Origin: Epulopiscium sp. Nele67-Bin004
Lineage (GTDB): Bacteria > Bacillota_A > Clostridia > Lachnospirales > Cellulosilyticaceae
Assembly: GCA_002007315.1 (NCBI GenBank)
Contig: LNZQ01000125.1
Span: 1 to 23,484, forward strand
Length of the DNA: 23,484 nucleotides
Direction of reading: 5' to 3'
The stretch's first letter is position 1. Every line of letters begins with the position of its first letter. Below the pieces are notes generated by a model. It had not been told where the DNA came from. It ran no database searches and saw nothing but the letters and a program-made list of their open reading frames with translations. The position numbers and the translations under genes were made by a program. Positions 1-7,601 of the stretch are shown here, one piece after another.

Positions 1-11
1 GGCTTAAAAGT

Positions 12-39
12 GCCCCCTTATCTACCTTGATAGGGGGGC
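12..39 (-). terminator. GC-rich hairpin near left edge, possible terminator
   Basis: The arms at 12-22 and 29-39 pair over 11 bp with one G-T wobble around a 6-nt loop. On the minus strand the hairpin is followed by ACTTTTAA, a weak U tract. On the plus strand nothing terminator-like follows. It lies about 105-130 nt downstream of the consensus minus-strand promoter at 152-180, so it could end a short transcript. An ATG at 74-76 opens a minus-strand frame that runs off the window through this hairpin, so a coding role is not excluded. Confidence 0.4.
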
Positions 40-151
40 TATATTTCGTGTACTTAACAATTGTAATTGCTCTCATCGTATAGATATAGATTTTACAACT
101 TTGACACATTTATTTATATTAGGAGAATGGCGATTAACCACTACAAAAGAT

Positions 152-180
152 ATTATACCCTAGGGGGGTATAAATGTCAA
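152..180 (-). promoter_or_regulatory. Consensus sigma-A promoter facing the left edge
   Basis: On the minus strand TTGACA (175-180) and TATAAT (152-157) are separated by exactly 17 nt, a full match to the vegetative consensus. The predicted start of transcription is near 145. A dyad of 7-bp arms, TATACCC (154-160) and GGGTATA (166-172), sits between and overlaps the promoter elements, where a repressor could bind. No recognisable gene follows before the left edge of the window. Confidence 0.6.
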
Positions 181-221
181 TGGTTTTTTTTAATTTTTTA
201 ATTTAAATTGTCGAACCATAA

Positions 222-247
222 AACAAAAAGCCCCCTAGCTGGGGACT
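222..247 (-). terminator. Rho-independent terminator of the Cache gene
   Basis: On the minus strand AGTCCCC and AGGGGGCT pair around a short loop (one mismatch), followed by TTTTTGTTTT. It starts 1-2 nt after the stop codon of the minus-strand gene at 249-1172, so that gene is the last of its transcript. Confidence 0.8.
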
Positions 248-248
248 T

Positions 249-1172
249 TTATTGTTTAGGCTTTTTAGCTGAAAATTGTAAAAACCCTGCAAAGTTTAAA
301 AATAGGGCAACACATATAGTTATTACAGCTCGTACGCCGTTTGAAACCAAAATTTCATCGGTATAACTTGTTGGATAGCAAGTGAGAATTTTCCAGTTAG
401 TACTAATTATGTCACTATGTATGCCATACGTTGGATTGCCGTCTATATTTGTGTTTGTCGTTATTTCACCCTCTGGCGATTCCATAACGTTTGTGTAGTC
501 GGCTTTAAGTTCTGTCAAGTTTGTAAATCCATCTTGTGTTGGTGAATACTCTTGAATTGGGTGGATTATTATATCTTGATTTTCATCAATAACAAACGAA
601 TATAATCCGTCATCGGTCACAAGACAACTAATTATATTTTGCAACGTTTCAAGATAGATGTCCATACTCAAAATTGCGTATGTCTCACCATCACGTTTGA
701 GTTGCGTTGTTAAGGCAACAACTAAGCTGTCAGCTACGTCCAAATACGGTTTTGTTATCGCAAGCTCTGTTGTGCTCATGGCTACTTCAAACCATGGGCG
801 TTCTTCCATCACATAATCGTCAGGTGGCGTCCAAAATTTTGATTGTGCCCATTCGCCATCGGGATACGTTGCAAGCCAAATAGAACTTATTGCATCAATG
901 TCATCTGCTAGGTCTGCAAAATAGTAAGCCAAGCTGTCTAAGTCATCGTCCATATTGTGTTTTTGTACTTCACGAATAATACTTTCAAAAAATACGATTT
1001 TTTCTGTTAGAAACCCTTCAAATCTTGCACTTGACTCAGCTGAGCTTCCAAAGATTTTTGACTCTGAGATTTCATAAACTAACGCTGAATATCTAGCTAA
1101 GTTGACTAATGTTGTTAAAACTAGCAATACTATCAATGCTGTGCATAATAGGAAATGATTTTTTGCTTTCAT
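249..1172 (-). CDS. Membrane-anchored dCache-type sensor protein without output domain
   Basis: The protein has 307 residues. An N-terminal membrane segment (about residues 6-28) is followed by a roughly 250-residue extracytoplasmic region. A second membrane segment (about 280-300) is followed by only a short basic tail (SAKKPKQ). The outer region looks like a double Cache ligand-binding domain: helical stalk, then segments such as WLATYPDGEW, ERPWFEVA, AITKPYLD and ILSMDIYLE. Cache domains in chemoreceptors, histidine kinases and diguanylate cyclases bind small molecules such as amino acids or carboxylates. Here no HAMP, methyl-accepting, kinase or GGDEF domain follows, and a terminator lies directly after the stop codon, so the short form looks genuine and not a chance frameshift in a longer gene. 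I chose ATG 1172 because AAGGGG lies about 7 nt upstream; an upstream in-frame ATG at 1205 has no such site. The ligand is unknown. Confidence 0.75.
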   Translation of the reverse strand: MKAKNHFLLCTALIVLLVLTTLVNLARYSALVYEISESKIFGSSAESSARFEGFLTEKIVFFESIIREVQKHNMDDDLDSLAYYFADLADDIDAISSIWLATYPDGEWAQSKFWTPPDDYVMEERPWFEVAMSTTELAITKPYLDVADSLVVALTTQLKRDGETYAILSMDIYLETLQNIISCLVTDDGLYSFVIDENQDIIIHPIQEYSPTQDGFTNLTELKADYTNVMESPEGEITTNTNIDGNPTYGIHSDIISTNWKILTCYPTSYTDEILVSNGVRAVITICVALFLNFAGFLQFSAKKPKQ

Positions 1173-1207
1173 AGTTTTACCCCTTGGTGTATTTTGTCTA
1201 TACATTT

Positions 1208-1237
1208 ATGGTACGTGTTGACAGGGGGGTTTGTCAA
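1208..1237 (-). promoter_or_regulatory. Promoter and dyad operator of the Cache gene
   Basis: On the minus strand TTGACA (1232-1237) lies 18 nt upstream of TACCAT (1208-1213), which serves as a plausible -10 box, about 36 nt before the chosen start codon. The -35 box is also one arm of a perfect 6-bp inverted repeat, TTGACA/TGTCAA (1218-1237), with an AACCCCCC centre. This suggests a repressor site. A similar run of six C lies in the spacer of the promoter at 152-180. Confidence 0.5.
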
Positions 1238-1382
1238 GCAAATTTTTGTATTTGTATTAGTTATATGAAATATTATTGTAGAGATTTTTGACTCATCTAC
1301 TTTTTGCTTATATTTGCTCTATTTTATATGCCATTAAATATACTAGCCAACTTCAGTTGCTATACTCCCTCAGCGATTTTCT

Positions 1383-4300
1383 TTATTTTGATATACCTTA
1401 TTACGGTTCATCTTTATTTTTTCTAATTCATCTGTAATAGCTACTAACATTTCAATACATCTCATGTTACGGTTCATCAATCTTTAGGTGGGCATTCGCT
1501 CCCCATAACATTATTTCAATACATCTCATGTTACGGTTCATCTAACAGCGTCTTTTATTTTCCATACGCCCGCCATCTATTTCAATACATCTCATGTTAC
1601 GGTTCATCTTACAAAGCGGGTTAGAAAGACATATAATCAGCGAATTTCAATACATCTCATGTTACGGTTCATCAACTGCTGTACAAAGTTGCTGCTGCAA
1701 AATATCCACATTTCAATACATCTCATGTTACGGTTCATCAAATCTGCTGTTCCAAAGCTGCCTGCTACCCAGTTATTTCAATACATCTCATGTTACGGTT
1801 CATCCAAACTGCGTCTTGAGCTGCTGCGTACTTTTTAACATTTCAATACATCTCATGTTACGGTTCATCACTTATTCCTGCTTCTTCGTATGTTTTTCCT
1901 TCAGTTATTTCAATACATCTCATGTTACGGTTCATCCTAAAACATTTCATCAAGCAGTGGCGGAAATAACATTTCAATACATCTCATGTTACGGTTCATC
2001 ATTAATGGACAAAATGAAAATATTTCGATTAATGAATTTCAATACATCTTATGTTACGGTTCATCCTGCTTCTCAAATGTTCTTACTGTATTTTCAAGCT
2101 CATTTCAATACATCTCATGTTACGGTTCATCTCCACTATTGACCGCATCAACTCATTCTGTTCTCGTATTTCAATACATCTCATGTTACGGTTCATCTTT
2201 TGAACCTCTCTCAGTGCCGCAAACACAGTACTATTTCAATACATCTCATGTTACGGTTCATCAATTAGAAAAATCTGTTTTTGCTCTTTCTTCACGTTAT
2301 TTCAATACATCTCATGTTACGGTTCATCTGAGATACCCGAACCCTTTACCACCGTTATTTGCTGATTTCAATACATCTCATGTTACGGTTCATCGGTTTG
2401 CCTATAACTTTGCCAGATAACGGAAATAATTTCAATACATCTCATGTTACGGTTCATCTTGTATCATTGATATCTGAAGTATCTGGCGTATCTGATTTCA
2501 ATACATCTCATGTTACGGTTCATCCGACGAGGACGGCTATGTTTTCGATTACTTAGGTCAATTTCAATACATCTCATGTTACGGTTCATCGTTAAATAGC
2601 GAGATGACAAAAGTGAAAAGTGAGTTATTTCAATACATCTCATGTTACGGTTCATCAAAGATGTGAATTTGTCAAGCAAAGATAACATGCTATTTCAATA
2701 CATCTCATGTTACGGTTCATCAGAAACACAATCTACGACAACATACAGCGTGCCAACATATTTCAATACATCTCATGTTACGGTTCATCATTTATTTGTA
2801 TAGAACACTAGGAGGGAATAAATAAATTTCAATACATCTCATGTTACGGTTCATCCACAGATTCGGGCAAAGAAAAAATACTTGAAGCGATATTTCAATA
2901 CATCTCATGTTACGGTTCATCTTTCTCTTGTTTTACTTCTTTTCTTATCCATTGTAATTTCAATACATCTCATGTTACGGTTCATCGCCAATAGCGGAAC
3001 TATTGCTAGTGGCGGTTATTTAATTTCAATACATCTCATGTTACGGTTCATCTTAAGGAGGTATTGTGATGAAGGAGGTGTTCTGAATTTCAATACATCT
3101 CATGTTACGGTTCATCAATGAACACAACAAATAAAACAACACTGGAATATAATTTCAATACATCTCATGTTACGGTTCATCTAGTATTTACATTAATATT
3201 ATCTTTTTTAGTTCCAATATTTCAATACATCTCATGTTACGGTTCATCAAATGTTACTTAAAACAACTAACGTACAAACACGTAATTTCAATACATCTCA
3301 TGTTACGGTTCATCAACTTCACAAGCATCTGCAAAACAACGCTTTTCTATATTTCAATACATCTCATGTTACGGTTCATCCTCAGCCCCGTTTAACATAG
3401 CTGTATACTTCTTAGTATTTCAATACATCTCATGTTACGGTTCATCAAGAAAAGCATTTTGCAGACATTACAGATGAAGAATTTCAATACATCTCATGTT
3501 ACGGTTCATCAAAGACCGAACTTGTGGGGGCGTTTAATTCTGATAGATTTCAATACATCTCATGTTACGGTTCATCTGATATAGAGCCAAAGACCCTTTT
3601 GGTAAGTGGTGAATTTCAATACATCTCATGTTACGGTTCATCTATACCAATGTTAACTCATATCCATCGCCATTATTCATTTCAATACATCTCATGTTAC
3701 GGTTCATCTGTTCCAGATAAAGTATTTTCGTTAGCATATCCTGCATTTCAATACATCTCATGTTACGGTTCATCGTTGTATGCCATTTCCACATCGTCGC
3801 CATCATCTAATATTTCAATACATCTCATGTTACGGTTCATCTGTGTTATGGTCTGTTTGGTCATTTGATTTTATATCTATTTCAATACATCTCATGTTAC
3901 GGTTCATCTCTCTTGTTTGTGCAAGTGAAATACCACTTTCTAGATTTCAATACATCTCATGTTACGGTTCATCCGTTGTTGACGTTGTTGTTGTTGACGT
4001 TGTTGTTGTATTTCAATACATCTCATGTTACGGTTCATCTTTTAACAAATGGTATTATATACAGATTTTTTACATTTCAATACATCTCATGTTACGGTTC
4101 ATCGCAATAGTTTCCAAAAGAGTTCCTGTTTTTCCTGTATTTCAATACATCTCATGTTACGGTTCATCTTAACTCATCAGTTAAACTAGTTTCAGGCAAT
4201 TTAAATTTCAATACATCTCATGTTACGGTTCATCTAAAAGCACTGAAGGCTATGAATTATTAGATATATATTTCAATACATCTCATGTTACGGTTCATCG

Positions 4301-5612
4301 TTGTTAGCAAAACATACGTTGCGATACAGGATTTTATTTCAATACATCTCATGTTACGGTTCATCTATGTATCTGGGTCTATTAGCTTTACAGGTGCTTT
4401 ATTTCAATACATCTCATGTTACGGTTCATCGTAATCGGGAAAAAATTAGTGCCACCGTCACTAGATAATTTCAATACATCTCATGTTACGGTTCATCGGC
4501 TGAAGTGTGCTCGGTAACAAAGGATATTGTTGTAATTTCAATACATCTCATGTTACGGTTCATCAAAAGGTTCTAGCTGACATTATTGTTTGTAACAGAA
4601 ATTTCAATACATCTCATGTTACGGTTCATCCAAGTCTCTCAAACAAAGGATCTTGTAGACTCTTTATTTCAATACATCTCATGTTACGGTTCATCTAAAA
4701 TTATAAATTTTAGTCAACTTCAATAGCTATATTTCAATACATCTCATGTTACGGTTCATCAAATTGCTACATTTAAAGAGAATAATTCATGATTAATTTC
4801 AATACATCTCATGTTACGGTTCATCAAAATAGGTAGACTCCCTCAGAAAGGAAATAAAAAATTTCAATACATCTCATGTTACGGTTCATCGGTAATTACT
4901 ACGTTTGATAACATAAGTGTAACAGAATTTCAATACATCTCATGTTACGGTTCATCTACGTTGGTGTCAGACATCACAGCTACGTTAGTGTCATTTCAAT
5001 ACATCTCATGTTACGGTTCATCAAAGAGAAAAAAGGCGAAAAAAAACAGTCAATTTATATTTCAATACATCTCATGTTACGGTTCATCGGGGCAATGTCA
5101 ATATTCCATCATTTAATGGAAATATTTCAATACATCTCATGTTACGGTTCATCTTCATTTTCTTCTATCAGGAAACTATACTCAATTTTGATTTCAATAC
5201 ATCTCATGTTACGGTTCATCTAAAAACCGAGGACTTAGAGTTAAAGTTGAAATTATTTCAATACATCTCATGTTACGGTTCATCTTTATAATCTAAATGC
5301 ATGTCTCTTCAGCTATCTTGTATTTCAATACATCTCATGTTACGGTTCATCCTATTTTGATTTATTTTTTATTATTTTAGTGTTGGTATTTCAATACATC
5401 TCATGTTACGGTTCATCCCGTCAGCTGCGATACTTTGCCCCATTGACGTTAATATTTCAATACATCTCATGTTACGGTTCATCCCAACCATTTTCATATG
5501 CGTACCTCCTTTAGCAAAATTTCAATACATCTCATGTTACGGTTCATCTTAATAGCTTTTGACACATCGTCCCACTGGTCGAATTTCAATACATCTCATG
5601 TTACGGTTCATC
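1383..5612 (-). CRISPR. Type I-B CRISPR array, 65 repeats and 64 spacers
   Basis: A 30-bp repeat recurs at intervals of 64-68 bp, with spacers of 34-38 bp. Read on the minus strand the repeat begins GATGAACCGTA, contains a 4-bp stem with 3-nt loop (ACATGAGATGT) and ends in ATTGAAAT. Cutting directly after the stem would leave the 8-nt 5' handle typical of Cas6-processed crRNAs. This sets the direction as minus, the same as the cas operon. I counted 64 full repeats, starting at 1449 and ending with the copy at 5583-5612, plus a degenerate terminal copy at 1383-1412. In the degenerate copy about 12 bp at the right end (the 5' end in transcription) are intact and the rest has decayed. All full copies appear identical except the one at 2036, which has one C-to-T change (plus strand). 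The conserved end next to 5613 and the decayed end at 1383 place the leader at the right. Confidence 0.97.
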
Positions 5613-5624
5613 CATAATAAAACC

Positions 5625-5648
5625 AGGATTTTAGAAAAGTAAAATCCT
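5625..5648 (-). repeat. Perfect 9-bp hairpin at the leader-array boundary
   Basis: AGGATTTTA (5625-5633) and TAAAATCCT (5640-5648) pair perfectly around a 6-nt loop, 12 nt from the first repeat. On the minus strand the stem is followed by GGTTTTATTA, a poor U tract. It could be an integration anchor, a protein site or a weak attenuator. The sequence does not decide between these. Confidence 0.6.
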
Positions 5649-5678
5649 TTATAGGGCAATATTATCAAGGATTTTTAA

Positions 5679-5788
5679 ATTCTTCCCCAATGATATCTAT
5701 CTATTTTACTTATTGGACATTATACCTTAAAATCATACAAAAAACAAGGGTTTTATTAATAATCATCCAAAACTCATTGGGGAAGAAT
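5679..5788. repeat. Perfect 15-bp inverted repeat flanking the leader promoter
   Basis: ATTCTTCCCCAATGA (5679-5693) and TCATTGGGGAAGAAT (5774-5788) are exact reverse complements, 80 nt apart. The predicted array promoter (5719-5747) lies between them. Confidence 0.9.
5719..5747 (-). promoter_or_regulatory. Array promoter in the leader
   Basis: On the minus strand TTGTTT (5742-5747) and a perfect TATAAT (5719-5724) are spaced by 17 nt. Transcription would begin near 5712, about 100 nt before the first repeat, and run through the array toward lower coordinates. Confidence 0.65.
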
Positions 5789-5801
5789 CCTACTATCCTT
5801 A

Positions 5802-6083
5802 CTATAAAAATAAATTTTCAGCCGTTTCAGGCTTACCACCCAATGTTTCCTCATCAAAAACATTATCACTAATCATCTTCAAAATGCAAATATAATCTTC
5901 CGTTGGCTCAACTATACTTTTCAGTTCATTTCTAAGTTTTATCAAATTAGCAGTGGTAATTGCACCTCTAAAAATAGATTTTTGATAGTGAACCAAATAT
6001 TTTTTACAAATTTTAAAAGCCTTATGAACTCTATCCACATTCATATCATAAAAAATGAATACATAATTATAGTTTTTAGCCAT
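5802..6083 (-). CDS. cas2: CRISPR-associated endonuclease Cas2
   Basis: The protein has 93 residues, the usual Cas2 size. The N-terminal strand NYVFIFYDMN carries the conserved acidic residue (D13) of the ferredoxin-like fold. Cas2 forms the structural core of the Cas1-Cas2 integrase that inserts new spacers at the leader end. The start codon ATG overlaps the cas1 stop as TGATG, with AAGGAG about 8 nt upstream; a GTG one codon earlier is the less likely start. It is the last cas gene, followed by the leader, the usual I-B arrangement. Confidence 0.95.
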   Translation of the reverse strand: MAKNYNYVFIFYDMNVDRVHKAFKICKKYLVHYQKSIFRGAITTANLIKLRNELKSIVEPTEDYICILKMISDNVFDEETLGGKPETAENLFL

Positions 6084-7084
6084 CACTGTTTCTCCTTCTG
6101 ATTGAAAGGTACAAAATCTCTATTTTCTGTAATCTCTTTTATTAGCTTATAACAATCTAGCTTAATTGCAGTATAATAACTCACTTTTCTATTTAACTTA
6201 CTGTGTTCAAAAGTTTCTCCCAAACGTTTTTCAAATGCTGTAATAAATATCTCTCGCCCTTTTTCATTCAATAAGCAGTAGTTGACTTTTTTTTCAAAAT
6301 GCTCTGTTACTTTAAGTTGTTTGCGATTAATTAATTCAAATATAGTTTTGAATACCACAATAGGCTTAAACACTTCTGCTAAATCCAAACTTAAAGAATA
6401 TCTTCGCTCTGTTGGTGCATGCAAAAAACTTATTCTTTGGTCTAAATGTGTATTATAAATAATTGTAGTTACCTTTGTATATAACAAACTATTTCCAAAC
6501 GAAATTAACGCATTTATTGGGTTATCTGGTGGTCGCTTAACACGTTTGTTCATAACAAAATCTTCATTCAAGAAACTATTAAACGTTCCATAAAACTTAA
6601 ACCATAATTCTCCCTCAACTTGCATAATCTCTGGAATACTCGTACAATTTTCTAACAGCTTTGGTAACTCCTTGTTTGCAAATTTCATTGTTTCTGCAAC
6701 ACTAGTATTCCCATGCTTTTGATAATGTGCCAACGTATGGTATATATTTTTTCCAATCCCAGTTACTATACTTTTTGCTATTTTCAATCTTTTTATATCA
6801 AAAGCCCTAACCTGCTGAATTAATAGTTTCCCACTCAAATATCTATCTTTTGGACAAAAACTCCCTACGTAACTACCATAATAATTAAAAAAGTGTACTA
6901 TAATATTATGTCTACCCATAAATTCTAACGCTTTTGTGTTCAGATTTATTTCTGCAAGACAATAAATTTCTTTAATATCATTTATTGGCAAATGCATGTC
7001 CTTTTTATCTGCTCTGCAATACTGCAAAGTGTTATCTTTTCTTCTCAACGTACCCATACTTGTCAAATACTTTGATTGTCCCAT
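6083..7084 (-). CDS. cas1: CRISPR-associated integrase Cas1 (type I-B)
   Basis: The protein has 333 residues and is full length. An N-terminal beta domain contains ALEFMGRHNIIVHFF and YYGSYVG. The helical catalytic domain contains MQVEGELW (E157), FLHAPTERR (H222) and LDLAEVFKP (E237), the metal-binding triad of Cas1. It joins prespacers to the leader-proximal repeat together with Cas2; Cas4 is encoded just upstream and trims and orients prespacers in I-B systems. AAAGGAG lies about 6 nt before the ATG. The gene is separated from cas4 by 13 nt and overlaps cas2 by 1 nt. All catalytic residues are present, so acquisition is likely functional, in line with the uniform leader-side repeats. Confidence 0.97.
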   Translation of the reverse strand: MGQSKYLTSMGTLRRKDNTLQYCRADKKDMHLPINDIKEIYCLAEINLNTKALEFMGRHNIIVHFFNYYGSYVGSFCPKDRYLSGKLLIQQVRAFDIKRLKIAKSIVTGIGKNIYHTLAHYQKHGNTSVAETMKFANKELPKLLENCTSIPEIMQVEGELWFKFYGTFNSFLNEDFVMNKRVKRPPDNPINALISFGNSLLYTKVTTIIYNTHLDQRISFLHAPTERRYSLSLDLAEVFKPIVVFKTIFELINRKQLKVTEHFEKKVNYCLLNEKGREIFITAFEKRLGETFEHSKLNRKVSYYTAIKLDCYKLIKEITENRDFVPFNQKEKQ

Positions 7085-7097
7085 AATCTACTCCTTT

Positions 7098-7589
7098 CTA
7101 TATATAACAATACTCATAATATGCACATTTTTTACATATGCTAATTTTTTGTAGCGTTGTCGGGATATCTTGTTCCAATAAATTCATAATCTCCTGCTCC
7201 ATTATCCCTAAATGTTCTTCTATTTCTTGTGTAAGCTCCACATGTACGATTTTAGTATTCGTTTTTTTCTTTTCTATAAATTCTATTTTGCCTTTTCTAT
7301 CTATACCATGTTGTTTTAGGATTTTCAAGTAATATAAAGTTTGCCATTGTGCTCCCTCAACGTTTGCATCAGATTTTTTTACTTCTATCAAATATTCTGC
7401 CGTTATTTTGTCTACTTTAACATTACCAATAGTCAACTCAGTGTTATCTGATTGTTCTGCCTTGACCTCATGGAGTGCTTTTCCTATCGCAACATCTTGA
7501 CTATTATCTTCTAAATTTATTCTGTTACCATGTAGCCAACATTGACGTTTGCAGTGATTATAGTAATTAATTAGTGTCCCTGTTACCAT
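7098..7589 (-). CDS. cas4: CRISPR-associated exonuclease Cas4
   Basis: The protein has 163 residues and is of the compact Cas4 type. C13 with C17 near the N terminus, and C152, C155 and C161 at the C terminus (CKKCAYYEYC), fit the iron-sulphur ligands of the family. One of the five cysteines is probably not a ligand, and C13 is the usual first one. RecB-like nuclease residues are visible: H40 in GKALHE, D60 in VDKI, and E69/K71 in LIEVKKS. Cas4 processes prespacer ends and selects those with a correct PAM before integration by Cas1-Cas2. A GGAGG site lies ahead of the ATG, and the gap to cas3 is 12 nt. Confidence 0.95.
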   Translation of the reverse strand: MVTGTLINYYNHCKRQCWLHGNRINLEDNSQDVAIGKALHEVKAEQSDNTELTIGNVKVDKITAEYLIEVKKSDANVEGAQWQTLYYLKILKQHGIDRKGKIEFIEKKKTNTKIVHVELTQEIEEHLGIMEQEIMNLLEQDIPTTLQKISICKKCAYYEYCYI

Positions 7590-7601
7590 CTATAAACCTC
7601 C

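Larger units (their letters stand above)
5613..5801 (-). promoter_or_regulatory. CRISPR leader
   Basis: This AT-rich stretch lies between the cas2 stop codon and the first repeat. It contains a promoter (5719-5747), a perfect 15-bp inverted repeat flanking that promoter (5679-5693 and 5774-5788) and a 9-bp hairpin just outside the first repeat (5625-5648). AGGATT/AATCCT motifs recur several times. No coding region is supported here. In type I systems new spacers enter at the leader-repeat boundary, which here is near 5612/5613. Confidence 0.85.

Noticed and set aside
1238..1382. Possible further decayed repeats beyond the terminal one
   Set aside because: The sequence one unit to the left (near 1317) shows no repeat-like match.
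1674..1839. Three neighbouring spacers rich in CTGCTG
   Set aside because: The resemblance is limited to short triplet runs and does not support a common source.
1594..5223. Open frames with recurrent peptides such as FNTSHVTVH, FQYISCYGSS and ISIHLMLRFI
   Set aside because: They are the CRISPR repeat read in its three frames with spacers between; none has a ribosome site and the array explains them fully.
5690..5872. 60-codon plus-strand frame in the leader
   Set aside because: It overlaps the leader promoter and the end of cas2, has biased low-complexity content and no ribosome site.
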